64,000 bases of DNA from Phenylobacterium sp. (GCF_030651185.1 NZ_JAUSCJ010000004.1:42800-106799), one strand, 5' to 3'. Positions 17,607-27,884 are shown, counted from the stretch's first letter. Notes: generated by a model not told the origin, from the letters alone. A program made the numbers and translations.

Positions 17607-18332
17607 ATGATCCGGGCGCTCGACCTGGCGCGGGGCCTGGACCCCGCCAAGCTGCGCCCGGCCTTCGAGCGCTTTGGCCGCCTGCACCTGCCCGGGATCT
17701 TCGCGGCCAAGGACGCCCAGGCGATCCACGCCGGCCTGGTGGCCGCCCCCTACCACCGCTCGCTGACGGCCTCGGGCAAGAGCTACGACATCGCCCTGGA
17801 CACCCTGGCCGCCATGCCGCCCGAACGCCGGGCGGAGCTGGAGGCGGCGATCCTGGAGGGCGGCAGGACCGGCTTCCAGTATCAGTTCGACGCCTGGCGG
17901 CTGTCGGACCTGATGGAGGCCGGCCAGAGGACGGGCGGGGCGCTGGCGCCCCTGGAGGGCGTCTACGACCTGATCAACAGCGAGGCGTTTCTCGGCTTCG
18001 TCCGCACCCTCACCGGCGACTCGCGACCGGCCCACGCCGACGCCCAGGCCACCCGCTATGGCCCGGGCGACTTCCTCACCGCCCATGACGACGACGTGGC
18101 CGGCAAGCACCGCCTCTACGCCTATGTGCTGAACTTCACCCCGGCCTGGCGGCCGGACTGGGGCGGCCTGCTGGCCTTCCACGACGCCGACGGCCATGTC
18201 AGCGAGGCCTATACCCCCACCTTCAACGCGCTGAACATCTTCCGCGTGCCGCAGCAGCACGCCGTCACCCAGGTGGCGAGCTTCGCGGGCGCGCAGCGGT
18301 TCTCCATCACCGGGTGGATCCGTGAGCGCTGA
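17607..18332 (+). CDS. 2-oxoglutarate/Fe(II)-dependent oxygenase, prolyl-hydroxylase-like
   Basis: A 241-residue enzyme with the double-stranded beta-helix metal site: His160-x-Asp162 in LTAHDDDVAG, distal His218 in VPQQHAVTQV, and a 2OG-binding Arg231 in AQRFSITGW. The sequence YAYVLNFTPAWRPDWGGLLAF between them is typical of the Tpa1/Ofd1/EGLN type, which hydroxylate protein prolines or related residues. It is packed between an SDR (6 bp upstream) and a DMT transporter (11-bp overlap downstream). Target unknown. Confidence 0.85.
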   Translation: MIRALDLARGLDPAKLRPAFERFGRLHLPGIFAAKDAQAIHAGLVAAPYHRSLTASGKSYDIALDTLAAMPPERRAELEAAILEGGRTGFQYQFDAWRLSDLMEAGQRTGGALAPLEGVYDLINSEAFLGFVRTLTGDSRPAHADAQATRYGPGDFLTAHDDDVAGKHRLYAYVLNFTPAWRPDWGGLLAFHDADGHVSEAYTPTFNALNIFRVPQQHAVTQVASFAGAQRFSITGWIRER

Positions 18333-19251
18333 CGCCGCGGGCAAGCCCGGCCTGTCGCCCAACCTGCACGGCGCCCTGTGGATGGTGGCCTCGGCGGTCG
18401 GCTTCACGGCCATGACCACCCTGATCAAGTATCTGGGAGACGACTACGCCGCCTCGCTGCAGACCTTCTACCGGCAGTTCTTTGGCTTCCTGATCATGCT
18501 GCCGGTCATCCTGCGCCATCGCGGCGCGGCCTTCGCCACCACAAGGCCCGGCATCCTGATCTTCCGCTCGGCGGCAGGCACGGTGGGGATGATCCTCTCC
18601 TTCTACGCCTTCCAGAAGATGCCGTTGGCCGACGCCAATGCGCTCTCCTTCACCCGCACCCTGTGGCTGGTGCCCCTGGCCTTCTTCGTGGTCCGCGAGC
18701 CAGTCGGCCCCTTGCGCATCGGCGCCGCCGTGGTGGGCTTCCTGGGCGTGCTGATCATGCTGCGGCCTGGCGCGGGGCACGACTTCGCCATCGGCCTGCC
18801 CGCCATGGCCATGCTGGCCTCCTCCTTCCTGTTCGCGCTCACCATCACCGGCATGAAGGTGATGACACGGGACCACGCCCCCATGGTGCTGCTGGTCTGG
18901 TCAGCAAGCCTTGGCCTGGTGCTGGCCCTGCCCGGCGCCTTCCTGGCCTGGCGCTGGCCCGAGCCCTTCGACCTGCTGCTGCTGGCCGCCATGGGCGTGC
19001 TCGGCACCATCACCCAGGGCTGCTACATCAAGGGCATGTCCATCGGCGACGCCGGCGCCATGGCCCCCATCGACTATATCCGCCTGGTCTTCACGGTGAT
19101 CGTCGGCTTCGCCCTCTTCCAAGAAGTCCCGGGGATCTGGACCGTGGTGGGCGCCGGCGTGGTGGTGGTCTCCACCCTATTCATCACCTGGCGCGAACAC
19201 CTGGCCAGCCGGGCGAAGGTGGCCGCCGCGGCGCTCGTCGAACCGGTCTAG
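18322..19251 (+). CDS. EamA/DMT-family transporter
   Basis: A 309-residue membrane protein with ten predicted helices in two EamA repeats (for example ALWMVASAVGFTAMTTLIKY in the first half and AMAMLASSFLFALTITGMKV in the second). Members export small metabolites or purines and amino acids; specificity cannot be read from the sequence. It starts at GTG 18322, overlapping the end of the oxygenase gene by 11 bp. Its stop shares the tetranucleotide CTAG with the convergent antiporter gene. Confident as family, not as substrate. Confidence 0.87.
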   Translation: MSADAAGKPGLSPNLHGALWMVASAVGFTAMTTLIKYLGDDYAASLQTFYRQFFGFLIMLPVILRHRGAAFATTRPGILIFRSAAGTVGMILSFYAFQKMPLADANALSFTRTLWLVPLAFFVVREPVGPLRIGAAVVGFLGVLIMLRPGAGHDFAIGLPAMAMLASSFLFALTITGMKVMTRDHAPMVLLVWSASLGLVLALPGAFLAWRWPEPFDLLLLAAMGVLGTITQGCYIKGMSIGDAGAMAPIDYIRLVFTVIVGFALFQEVPGIWTVVGAGVVVVSTLFITWREHLASRAKVAAAALVEPV

Positions 19252-20549
19252 CCGCCCGGGCGCGACGGCGCCGACCCGCGATTTGCGGCCTCGCCGTCTT
19301 GCTCGGCGTCGGGATCGCGACCCTGGCTGCGATCGAACCATCGCATCACCGGCGTGACCGTGACGCCGTGCAGCAGAATGGACAGCAGGCAGATGAGGCC
19401 CACGATGGCCCAAAGGCGGTCGCCCCCCTCGAAGGGCGCGGCGTTGAGGCCAAAGGCCAGGTAGTAGAACGAGCCGACCCCGCGGATCCCGAAGAAGGCC
19501 AGGATCAGCTTCTCGCGCAGAGGCCTGCGCCATCCGACCAGGCCCAACATCCCCGTCAGGGGACGAACCACCAAGACGATGAGGAGCGCGGCGGCGACAT
19601 CGATGGGTCGCAGCGGCGCGAGAAGCCCCGAGACCAAGGCGCCCCCGAACAACACCAGCACCACCATCATCCCCATGCGTTCGATCTGCTCGATGAAGTC
19701 GTGCATCTCGACGTGGAAGCTGTGGTCGGGATCGGCGTGACGGAAGGCCAGCGCGGCGATGAACACCGCCAGAAAGCCGTAGCTGTGCAGCATCTCGGCG
19801 ACCGCGTAGGAGAGGAAGGTCGCCGCCAGAACGATGAACCCGTCGCGGGTCCCGGCCAGGCGCGAACTGACCGGCAGCGCAAAGGTCAGCCGGCCAAACA
19901 CCCAGCCGAGCACCCAGCCGGCTCCGAGCCCCGCCAGGACCTTCCACAGAACACTGACGGTGAGCCATTGGGTGAGCCAGCCGGTTGTCGGGCCCGACGC
20001 CGCGAGGGCCAGGGCTATGGCCAGGTTCACGAAGGGAAACGCCAGACCGTCGTTCAAGCCGGCCTCCGACGTCAGCCCGAAGCGGACCTCGTCCTCTCGC
20101 CCCTCCTGCGGCGCGCCGACCTGGACGTCGGCCGCCAGCACGGGGTCGGTGGGCGCGAGGCTGCCCGCCAGCAGGATCGCGCCGGCCAGCCCAAGACCCA
20201 GGAGAGTGACCCCCAGCCAGGCGATCGCGGCGATCGACAGCAACATGGTCACGCCCAGCAGGCGCCAGGTGACCTGCCATCGCTTCAGATTGAAGATGCG
20301 GTCGATCTTCAATCCCGCCCCCATCAGGGCGATGATCACCACAAACTCCGTCAGCCTCTCCGTCACCTCCGGATAGGCCTGGGGCATGGGGTTGAGCCCG
20401 ACCTGCGGCAGGCTGAAAAGACCGGCCCCGAGGACGATGCAGACGATCGGCAAGGACAGCGGAGCCCGTCGGATGGCGAGGGGCAGCCAGGCGACCAGGG
20501 CCACCAGGGCTCCGATCACGAACAGGATGAGGATATAGGGGTCGGGCAT
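19248..20549 (-). CDS. CPA1-type Na+/H+ antiporter (NhaP-like)
   Basis: A 433-residue inner-membrane cation/proton antiporter with about 12 helices. The unwound-helix region LAGSLAPTDPVLAADVQVG and the following SEAGLNDGLAFPF (Asn-Asp pair) are CPA1 hallmarks for sodium binding and transport. The C-terminus holds FFGIRGVGSFYYL and a short acidic cytosolic tail (residues 410-433). No RCK or CAP regulatory domain is attached. The gene stands alone, convergent with the DMT transporter, and reads out of the intergenic region at 20550-20755. Confidence 0.88.
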   Translation of the reverse strand: MPDPYILILFVIGALVALVAWLPLAIRRAPLSLPIVCIVLGAGLFSLPQVGLNPMPQAYPEVTERLTEFVVIIALMGAGLKIDRIFNLKRWQVTWRLLGVTMLLSIAAIAWLGVTLLGLGLAGAILLAGSLAPTDPVLAADVQVGAPQEGREDEVRFGLTSEAGLNDGLAFPFVNLAIALALAASGPTTGWLTQWLTVSVLWKVLAGLGAGWVLGWVFGRLTFALPVSSRLAGTRDGFIVLAATFLSYAVAEMLHSYGFLAVFIAALAFRHADPDHSFHVEMHDFIEQIERMGMMVVLVLFGGALVSGLLAPLRPIDVAAALLIVLVVRPLTGMLGLVGWRRPLREKLILAFFGIRGVGSFYYLAFGLNAAPFEGGDRLWAIVGLICLLSILLHGVTVTPVMRWFDRSQGRDPDAEQDGEAANRGSAPSRPGG

Positions 20550-20660
20550 CGCGATCCGGAGGGTTGGGCGGGAGATGCACTAATGCGCGAGCGGGCCCGA
20601 GGTCGCGACGGCGGGCCTTGGATCTTCGGCGCGACACGCGCCCGGCAGGCCGCACCGGCC

Positions 20661-20684
20661 AATTCAATTGCGTAAAATTCAATT
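20661..20684. promoter_or_regulatory. AT-rich direct repeats AATTCAATT upstream of the molybdoenzyme operon
   Basis: AATTCAATT occurs at 20661-20669 and again at 20676-20684, 15 bp start to start, inside an AT-rich island of a GC-rich gap between the antiporter gene and the 20756 gene. It is a plausible operator or UP-like element; no known regulator motif is recognised. Confidence 0.35.
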
Positions 20685-20755
20685 TGACCTGACACGTTTG
20701 GCGGCGGATGAAAGGGCCATCGGTCGAGATGGCCGAGTTCCCGCCAGAGGCTGTC

Positions 20756-21364
20756 ATGAAGCACGTCCTAGCTCTTTCCATCGGCGCCGCCCTGCTCGTC
20801 GCCGCCCCCGCCCTGTCGGCGCCCGCCGCGCCGCCGGCGCCTCAGTTCGTGCGCGGCACGGTGACCGCCGTCACCCCGACCTCGCTGAACGTCACCTCGC
20901 GGGAGGGCAAGAAGCTCACCCTCGGCCTGACCAAGGACTGGACCGTGCAGATCACCAAGCCGGTGACCGTCGCCCAGATCGTGCCCGGCAGCTTCATCGG
21001 CACCGCCGAGATGCCCCAGAAGGACGGCACCGGCCGCTCGCTCGAGGTCCACGTCTTCCCGCCCGGCGTGAAACTGGGGGAGGGCCACTACGGCTGGGAC
21101 CTGAAGAAGGGCTCGATGATGACCAACGGCACCGTGGGCAAGGTGGTGGCCAACAAGTCCGGCAGCGCCTTCGACGTCAGCTACTCCACCGGCGTGCGCC
21201 GCATCGTCGTGCCGGCCAAGACCCCGATCGTGCAGATCGTGCCGGGCGCCCGGACCCTGATCACCCCCGGCGCCAAGGTCTTCATGGCCGCGATCCAGAC
21301 CCCCGGCGGCCTGATCACCAACAGCGTCGCGGTCGGCGAGAACGGCAAGGCGCCGCCGATGTAG
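20756..21364 (+). CDS. exported DUF5666-like beta protein
   Basis: A 202-residue protein with a cleavable signal peptide (MKHVLALSIGAALLVAAPAL, cut near ALSAPA) and a beta-rich body of repeated OB-like units (FVRGTVTAVTPTSLNVTSRE, then NGTVGKVVANKSGSAFDVSY), matching DUF5666-type proteins. It also carries VHVFPPGVKLGEGHYGWD. The ATG at 20756 with AGAGG is chosen over an upstream ATG at 20708 because it begins the signal peptide. It is the first gene of a unit with a cytochrome b (20 bp downstream) and a molybdopterin oxidoreductase, so it probably assists electron transfer or metal handling in the periplasm (inference). Confidence 0.72.
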   Translation: MKHVLALSIGAALLVAAPALSAPAAPPAPQFVRGTVTAVTPTSLNVTSREGKKLTLGLTKDWTVQITKPVTVAQIVPGSFIGTAEMPQKDGTGRSLEVHVFPPGVKLGEGHYGWDLKKGSMMTNGTVGKVVANKSGSAFDVSYSTGVRRIVVPAKTPIVQIVPGARTLITPGAKVFMAAIQTPGGLITNSVAVGENGKAPPM

Positions 21365-21384
21365 GGCAAAGGATCCTCACGCTC

Positions 21385-22224
21385 ATGCCCCTCGACAAAC
21401 CGCTGGAAGGCGGACGCCTGCTGGTCTTCCGCCACCCCGCCGTGGTGCGGATCACCCATTGGGTGAACCTGGCCAGCCTGGTGGTGCTGCTGCTTAGCGG
21501 GCTGCAGATCCTGTGCAGCCACCCGGCCTTCTACTGGGGCGAGACGGCGCGGTTCGCCGAGCCCTTCGCCGCCATCGTCAGCGAGATGGGCAACGACGGC
21601 GAACCGCGGAGCCGGCTGATCGCGCCGGGCCTCAATATCGACACCACCGGCCTGCTGGGCGCGTCGAAGAACGCCGACGGCCTGATGACCTCGCGCGCTA
21701 TCCCTCATTGGCTCACCCTGCCGGGCGAACTCGACCTGGGCGCCGGGCGGCGCTGGCACTTCTTCTTCGCCTGGCTATTTGTTCTGAACGGCGCGCTCTA
21801 CCTGGCCACCGGCCTGCTCAGCCGCCGGCTGCAGCGGGAGCTGGTTCCGACGCGGGATCAGCTGAGCCACATCGGCCACGCGCTCCGCGATCACCTGCGG
21901 CTACGGTTCGCCCGCGGCGAGGAGGCGCGGCGCTACAACGTGCTGCAGAAGCTGACCTACCTGCCGGTGGTGTTCGGCCTGCTGCCGCTGATGGTGCTGA
22001 CCGGCCTGGCCATGTCCCCGGCGGTCGACGCCCGCCTCCATCTGGCGATGGTCCTGGGGGGCCGGCAGACGGCGCGGACCCTGCATTTCCTCTGCGCCAG
22101 CGGCCTTGTCGCCTTCGTGGTGGTCCATGTCGGGATGGTGGTCCTGGCCGGACCCGTGAACGAGCTGCGCTCGATGATCACCGGCTGGTTCGTCATCAAG
22201 CCCGCCGAGGAGGACACGCCATGA
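21385..22224 (+). CDS. membrane cytochrome b (b561-like) partner of a molybdoenzyme
   Basis: A 279-residue membrane protein of the Ni-hydrogenase/formate-type cytochrome b561 family. Four main helices carry candidate heme-ligand histidines: VVRITHWVNLASLVVLLLSG, HFFFAWLFVLNGALYL, and RTLHFLCASGLVAFVVVHVG. It most likely passes electrons between the quinone pool and the periplasmic molybdoenzyme encoded immediately downstream, with which it overlaps by ATGA. AAAGGA lies about 11 bases before the ATG. The long insert at residues 45-105 between helices 1 and 2 is a periplasmic loop. Confidence 0.83.
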   Translation: MPLDKPLEGGRLLVFRHPAVVRITHWVNLASLVVLLLSGLQILCSHPAFYWGETARFAEPFAAIVSEMGNDGEPRSRLIAPGLNIDTTGLLGASKNADGLMTSRAIPHWLTLPGELDLGAGRRWHFFFAWLFVLNGALYLATGLLSRRLQRELVPTRDQLSHIGHALRDHLRLRFARGEEARRYNVLQKLTYLPVVFGLLPLMVLTGLAMSPAVDARLHLAMVLGGRQTARTLHFLCASGLVAFVVVHVGMVVLAGPVNELRSMITGWFVIKPAEEDTP

Positions 22225-22997
22225 CCGCGCCGACGACCCGCAGAGCCTGGCTGCGCGGCGGCCTGACCACCGCCGCAGGTCTGGCCGTCGCCTCCTGCGA
22301 CAAGCTCACCCAATCGCCCCAGGTGAACGCCACCCTGGACGGCGCCGAGAGCCTGAACCGGCGCCTGCACGGCCTGTTCGTCGGCCGCTCGGCCCTGGCG
22401 CGTGAGTATGACCGGAGCGCCATCTCGCCGGACTTCCGGGCCAACGGGACCACCAATCCCGACAGCGAGGAATACCAGGCCCTGGCGGCGGGCGGCTTCG
22501 CAGATTGGCGGCTACAGATCGGGGGGCTGGTGGAGCGGCCCCTCAGCCTGTCGCTGGCCGACCTGCAGGCCGCGCCCGCCCGCAGCCAGATCACCCGCCA
22601 CGACTGCGTCGAGGGCTGGAGCAGCATCGCCCAATGGCGCGGCGCGCGGCTCGGCCCCCTGCTGACGCGGGCCGGCCTGAAGCCGCAGGCGCGCTACATC
22701 GCCTTCTTCTGCGCCGACACCCTGGAACTGACCCTGGACGGCAGTGGCGACTATTACGAGACCATCGCCATCGCCGACGCCTTCCACCCCCAGACCATCC
22801 TGGCCTACGAGATGAACGACGCGCCCCTGCCCGTGGCCCACGGCGCGCCGATCCGGCTGCGGCTGGAGCGGCAGCTGGGCTACAAGATGGCCAAGTACGT
22901 CATGCGCATCGAGGCCATCGACAGTTTCGAGACCCTGGGCCGCGGGCGGGGCGGCTATTGGGAAGACCGCGGCTACCAGTGGTACGCCGGGATCTAG
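22221..22997 (+). CDS. Tat-exported molybdopterin-dependent oxidoreductase (sulfite oxidase/MsrP type)
   Basis: A 258-residue enzyme of the oxidoreductase molybdopterin-binding family. The leader has twin arginines (TTRRAWLRGG) and ends in a lipobox-like VASC (Cys26), suggesting export folded and possibly lipid-anchored. The molybdenum-ligand Cys is Cys129 in ITRHDCVEGWSSIAQW; YEMNDAPLPVAHGAPIRLR is the second family hallmark. It lacks the C-terminal dimerisation domain of full sulfite oxidases, as in MsrP/YedY. Electrons would be exchanged with the cytochrome b encoded just upstream. Substrate unknown. Confidence 0.85.
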   Translation: MTAPTTRRAWLRGGLTTAAGLAVASCDKLTQSPQVNATLDGAESLNRRLHGLFVGRSALAREYDRSAISPDFRANGTTNPDSEEYQALAAGGFADWRLQIGGLVERPLSLSLADLQAAPARSQITRHDCVEGWSSIAQWRGARLGPLLTRAGLKPQARYIAFFCADTLELTLDGSGDYYETIAIADAFHPQTILAYEMNDAPLPVAHGAPIRLRLERQLGYKMAKYVMRIEAIDSFETLGRGRGGYWEDRGYQWYAGI

Positions 22998-23494
22998 TCC
23001 TCGTCGGCCACCAGCTCGCCAAGCCCCGCCGCCAGCCGCGTCAGGGTCGCCTTCAACGCCACGGCCTCCTCGGGCGGCAGCGGAAGCTGGCACAACACCG
23101 TCCAGGGGATGTCGGCGGCTCGGGCCTTCAGGGCGGCGCCGGCCTCGGTGAGGGTGACCAGCACCCGGCGCTGGTCCTGCGGATCGCGCGCCCGCGCCAC
23201 CAGGCCCGCGCTCTCCAGCCGCTTGAACAGCGGGGTGAGGGTGCCGGAATCCAGGCTCAGCCGCCGGCCCAGGGCCCCCACCGTCTGGGGCGAGGTTTCC
23301 CAAAGCGCCATCATCGCCAGGTACTGCGGATAGGTCAGGCCCAGCGGCGCCAGCAGCGGCCGGTAGAGCCGGCTCATCAGGTTGCCCGACGAATAGAGGG
23401 CGAAGCAGAGCTGCAGGTCCAGGCGCAGCAGGTCTCCGACGTTCGCCGGTTTCGGCTGGATTTTCGCGCGGGCGGCGACCGATTTGCTCATCAT
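22994..23494 (-). CDS. MarR-family regulator of the OhrR type
   Basis: A 166-residue winged-helix repressor. The segment LRLDLQLCFALYSSGNLMSR, with Cys30 in the context QLCFALY, is the peroxide-sensing region of OhrR proteins; LTYPQYLAMMALWE and the wing RRVLVTLTEAG also fit. OhrR normally represses ohr, an organic hydroperoxide reductase, but no ohr gene is in this window. It converges with the molybdoenzyme operon, sharing CTAG at the stops. It may control that operon or a distant ohr. Two adjacent Met codons leave the start ambiguous by one residue. Confidence 0.85.
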   Translation of the reverse strand: MMSKSVAARAKIQPKPANVGDLLRLDLQLCFALYSSGNLMSRLYRPLLAPLGLTYPQYLAMMALWETSPQTVGALGRRLSLDSGTLTPLFKRLESAGLVARARDPQDQRRVLVTLTEAGAALKARAADIPWTVLCQLPLPPEEAVALKATLTRLAAGLGELVADED

Positions 23495-23535
23495 GAAAGG
23501 CTACCGGATCACACGTGGCCGCGCCACACGGCGCC

Positions 23536-23654
23536 TAGATCATGATGATCTTGGATCGAAACGATCCAAAATCATCAACGTGATCGATTCCTAATGTTTA
23601 GAGCGGGATTGACACGCGAAAAACCGGTTCCCACTTTTTCGCATCCCGCTCTAG
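23536..23654. repeat. palindromic element, family A copy 1 (long form)
   Basis: Two joined palindromes. The left one has TTGGATCG-AAA-CGATCCAA within GATCATGATGAT...ATCATCAACGTGATC. The right one has perfect 11-bp arms TAGAGCGGGAT (23599-23609) and ATCCCGCTCTA (23643-23653) around GCGAAAAACCGGTTCCCACTTTTTCGC. The right half recurs at 27749-27818. Its right end supplies the TAG stop codon of the DUF1232 gene. Similar sequence is widespread in alphaproteobacterial genomes. Confidence 0.8.
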
Positions 23655-24073
23655 TCGCCCGTCATCCGCTTCAGGAACCCCTGGGCCGCCTCGCGATGGC
23701 GGGGTTTCAGGTTCTTGCCCACCACCGCCATCATGGCGGCGAACACCGCAGCGTCATCCGTGAATCCGATCACGCCCAGAATGTCGGGGAGCGCGTCGGT
23801 GGGCAGGACGAAATAGGCCAGGGCCGCCATCATCAGCCCCTTGGCGGCCTTCGGCGTCGCCGGGTCGCGGGCGCAGTACCAGACCGACAGCAGGTCGTCG
23901 GCGAAGGGAATCCTGGCCGCCACCTTGCGGAACTTGGGCCAGAAGCCCTCCGCCACCCGCCGTTCGTTGACCTTCTGCACGGCCGGAACCAGGGCGTGCT
24001 TGGGGTCGATCGCCGCGCGGGCGTCGAAACCATCGCCATTGACGTGGCGTGACGCTTTTGACTTGCCGCTCAT
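23651..24073 (-). CDS. YkvA/DUF1232 family protein
   Basis: A 140-residue protein with the DUF1232 core: KAAKGLMMAALAYFVLPTDA followed by LPDILGVIGFTDDAAVFAAM, a hydrophobic hairpin with the conserved P-x-D-x-[IL]-P-D. The family is small, membrane-associated and of unknown function. The N-terminal 60 residues are polar. Its TAG stop at 23651-23653 lies inside the right arm of the family A repeat, so insertion of the element may have set the C-terminus. Divergent from the 24134 SDR gene across about 60 bp. Confidence 0.85.
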   Translation of the reverse strand: MSGKSKASRHVNGDGFDARAAIDPKHALVPAVQKVNERRVAEGFWPKFRKVAARIPFADDLLSVWYCARDPATPKAAKGLMMAALAYFVLPTDALPDILGVIGFTDDAAVFAAMMAVVGKNLKPRHREAAQGFLKRMTGD

Positions 24074-24133
24074 CGGTCTAAAGCCTCGGGGGAAACCAGA
24101 CCTAGTCTAATCAGAACCGGGAGCGACGCGTCC

Positions 24134-24916
<783 letters not shown>

Positions 24917-24931
24917 TTTGAGCCCAAGCGA

Positions 24932-24969
24932 CGGAGGGAACCGTAAGGCCACGCTTTACGTTCCCTCCG
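24932..24969 (+). terminator. strong stem-loop after the SDR gene
   Basis: CGGAGGGAAC plus CGTAA (24932-24946) pairs with TTACGTTCCCTCCG (24956-24969) with a single bulged C, giving about 14 pairs and a nine-base loop. No T-run follows, so it may stabilise the 3' end or act with Rho rather than terminate alone. Confidence 0.4.
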
Positions 24970-25011
24970 ATTAGGGGTTCGGTGGGGCCCTGTGTGGGGC
25001 ATTGTCGTGTG

Positions 25012-27738
25012 ATGATTGGTCGGTGGGCGCAGCGTTTCGCAGTCGCGATCGAGCGTCCCCTTGTCGGCTATCTGGCGGCGCTCGGTGCGGTCGGAATCGC
25101 CGCCGCGGTCCGCGGCCTAGCCGGCCTGGTCCTGGTCGACCCGCCAAACTTCATGGCCTTCTTCCCGGCGATTCTGTTCGGCGCCCTGGTGGCGGGCCTG
25201 CGCGGCGGGCTCGGCGCGACCCTGCTGAGCGGGGCCATCGTCTGGGCCCTCTGGCTGCCCAAGGGCTCATCGGCGGAGTCCTGGCGCGAGGGGGAGCTTC
25301 AGCTCATCCTCTTCCTCGCCACCGGCGCCCTGACCGTGGTCATCGCCAAGAGCCTGCGCCTGGCCATCCAGCGCGGCGCGGCCGTCGAAGAGCGGTTCCG
25401 AATCTTCCAGGAACAGGCCCTGGACGGCTTCGTGATCCTGGAGCCGGTGTGGGAGAACGGCCAGGTCGCAGACTTCACATGGGCCTACGCCAATCCCGCC
25501 GCCGACCGAATGGCCCCACATCTTCAGGGGCTCGTGGGGCGACGGGTCACCGAGGTCTTCCCCCGCGACAACGCCGCCGAGGCAATCGAGCGCCTGCGCC
25601 TGGCTCTCGACTCCGGCGGCCCTGACGAGCGGGAAGTCCGCCGGGTTATTGAGGGCGAGGAGCACTGGATGAGGTCCAGCGCCCTGAAGCTGGGGGATGG
25701 CCTGGCGGTCAGTTTCCACGACATCACCGACCAACGACTCGCCGACCAGGCGGTGCGCACGGCAGAGGAAGAGGCCCGCCGCAGCCGCGACGAATTCGAG
25801 CACATCGCCAACGCCGCCCCGGTGATGATCTGGATGAGCGGACCCAGCCTGGGCGCCGTCTGGTTCAACGCCTCCTGGCTGGCCTTCACCGGCCGGCCGA
25901 TGCAGGAGGAACTGGCCCGCGGCTGGCTCGAGGAAGTGCACCCGGAGGACCGCGAGCGAGTGCTGGCGACCTATGACGCACATTTCACGGCCCGCAGCCG
26001 GGCGCGGCTGGAATATCGCATCCTGCGCCACGACGGGGCCTATCGCTGGATCGACGAGGCCGCCGCGCCGCGCTTCGACGGCGACGGCAAGTTCCTGGGC
26101 TACATCGGCTCCTGCTCCGACATCACCGACCGCAAGACCGCCGAGGCCCAGCTGCGGGGCGGCGAGGCCCGGGTCCGCGCCCTGGTGGACTCCCTGCCCC
26201 AGCTTCTGTGGTCGGCCCGGCCGGACGGCGACTTCGACTATTTCAGCCCGCAGTGGATCGACTTTACGGGCGTTCCCGCCGCTGAGCATTTGGGCGACGG
26301 CTGGCTGAAGGCTGTCCATCCCGATGACCGCGACGACCTGCAGGCGGCTTGGTCGCAGGCCCTCCAGGGCGGCCTGCCCTTCGACCTGGAACACCGGCTG
26401 CGCCGTCATGACGGGGTGTGGCGCTGGTTCAACGCCCGCGCCTCGGCCATCCGCGAAGAGGACGGCGCGATCCGCCGTTGGTTCGGCTCCTCCTCCGACG
26501 TCACCGAGATCGTCGAGGCCCGCCGCGACCTGGAGGAGCGCGTCGCCGAGCGCACCCGCGAACTGGAGGCCAGCCTGGAGGAACGCGCCCGCGCCGAGGC
26601 GGCGCTGGCCCAGGCCCATCGCCTGGAGACCGTGGGGCGCCTCACGGGCGGAGTCGCCCACGACTTCAACAACCTGCTGACCGTCGTCATCGGCGGCCTG
26701 GACATGATCCTGAAGAACCCGGCCGACACCGCCCGGGTCAAACGCCTGTCGGAGGCCGCCCTGGCCGCCGGCCGCCGCGGCGAACGCCTCACCCGTCAGC
26801 TGCTGGCCTTCTCGCGCCGTCAGGAGCTGAAGCTGGAGGTGATGGATGTCGGGGCCCTGATCGAGCAGGTCGAGCCCCTGGTCCGCCGGGCGGTGGGCGA
26901 GGCCATCGACCTCACCGTCGACTGCCAGCCCGGGATCGGCGCGTCCCGCCTCGACCCGGCCCAGTTCGAGGCGGCCCTGCTGAACCTGGTGGTCAACGCC
27001 ACCGACGCGGTGGAGGGCGGCGGCGCGATCCACATCCTCACCCGCCGCGTGGTCCTGGCGGACGGCGAGGTCTCTGGCGTGGCGGCCGGCGACTATGTGG
27101 CCGTCAGCGTCGCCGACACCGGCCCGGGCATGGCGGCTGAGGTGATGCAGCGCGCCTTCGAGCCCTTCTTCACCACCAAGGAGGTGGGCAAGGGCACGGG
27201 CCTGGGCCTCGCCCAGGTCTACGGCTTCATGAGCCAGTGCGGCGGGACCGTCACCATCGACTCGGCCCCGGGCGAGGGCGCCACCGTGACGCTCTATGTC
27301 CCCGCCATCGACGCAGTTCCCACGGTGGAGGCCGTCCGCGAGCCCACCGACGACAGCTGGGCGGCGGGCGCCGCGATCCTGCTGGTGGAGGACGACGCCG
27401 CCGTCCGCGCCGTTACCGAGAGCCTGCTGCAGGAGATGGGCTGCGAGGTCACCACCGACGTCGACGGCCCCTCGGCCATGGCCCGCCTGAAGACCGGCCA
27501 GGCCTTCGACCTGCTGATCTCCGATATCGTCATGCCCGGCGGCATGAACGGGGTAGAGCTGGCCCGCTGGACCCACACCCAGCGTCCCAGCCTGCCTATC
27601 GTGCTGACCACCGGCTATGCGGGCGACCAGTTCGCCGGCGGCTCGGCGGAGATCACCTGGCCCGTGGTCCGCAAGCCCTTCCGCGCCGAACAGCTCAGCG
27701 CGGCGGTGCGCGACGCCCTGACCGGCGTCACGCCCTAG
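25012..27738 (+). CDS. membrane hybrid histidine kinase with three PAS domains
   Basis: A 908-residue sensor kinase. The N-terminal 110 residues hold about four membrane helices (DUF4118/MASE-like: [40 protein letters not shown]). Three PAS domains follow (about 125-240, 255-375, 385-505; the last two carry PAC signatures such as [13 protein letters not shown]), then a charged coiled coil, a HisKA with H550 in [12 protein letters not shown], a HATPase ([27 protein letters not shown]) and a receiver with D838 in [14 protein letters not shown]. Start at ATG 25012 is preferred over 24982; neither has a good ribosome site. It ends in family A repeat copy 2. No cognate regulator is adjacent. Confidence 0.88.
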   Translation: MIGRWAQRFAVAIERPLVGYLAALGAVGIAAAVRGLAGLVLVDPPNFMAFFPAILFGALVAGLRGGLGATLLSGAIVWALWLPKGSSAESWREGELQLILFLATGALTVVIAKSLRLAIQRGAAVEERFRIFQEQALDGFVILEPVWENGQVADFTWAYANPAADRMAPHLQGLVGRRVTEVFPRDNAAEAIERLRLALDSGGPDEREVRRVIEGEEHWMRSSALKLGDGLAVSFHDITDQRLADQAVRTAEEEARRSRDEFEHIANAAPVMIWMSGPSLGAVWFNASWLAFTGRPMQEELARGWLEEVHPEDRERVLATYDAHFTARSRARLEYRILRHDGAYRWIDEAAAPRFDGDGKFLGYIGSCSDITDRKTAEAQLRGGEARVRALVDSLPQLLWSARPDGDFDYFSPQWIDFTGVPAAEHLGDGWLKAVHPDDRDDLQAAWSQALQGGLPFDLEHRLRRHDGVWRWFNARASAIREEDGAIRRWFGSSSDVTEIVEARRDLEERVAERTRELEASLEERARAEAALAQAHRLETVGRLTGGVAHDFNNLLTVVIGGLDMILKNPADTARVKRLSEAALAAGRRGERLTRQLLAFSRRQELKLEVMDVGALIEQVEPLVRRAVGEAIDLTVDCQPGIGASRLDPAQFEAALLNLVVNATDAVEGGGAIHILTRRVVLADGEVSGVAAGDYVAVSVADTGPGMAAEVMQRAFEPFFTTKEVGKGTGLGLAQVYGFMSQCGGTVTIDSAPGEGATVTLYVPAIDAVPTVEAVREPTDDSWAAGAAILLVEDDAAVRAVTESLLQEMGCEVTTDVDGPSAMARLKTGQAFDLLISDIVMPGGMNGVELARWTHTQRPSLPIVLTTGYAGDQFAGGSAEITWPVVRKPFRAEQLSAAVRDALTGVTP

Positions 27739-27818
27739 ATCACGATGTGATCGCTTCCTTATGTTTAGAGCGGGATTGACGCGAAAAACCGGTTCCCACT
27801 TTTTCGCATCCCGCTCTA
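27735..27818. repeat. palindromic element, family A copy 2 (short form)
   Basis: Right half nearly identical to 23589-23654: arms TAGAGCGGGAT (27766-27776) and ATCCCGCTCTA (27808-27818) around GCGAAAAACCGGTTCCCACT. The left palindrome is reduced to CTAGATCACGATGTGATCG, lacking about 38 bp present in copy 1. The CTAG at the left edge contains the stop codon of the hybrid kinase. Confidence 0.8.
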
Positions 27819-27884
27819 GGGCCGGAACAACGGCGGGGGAGTGGCGTTGCGCCTGCGACACCCTCCAACCAAAAGGCTGCGCAC

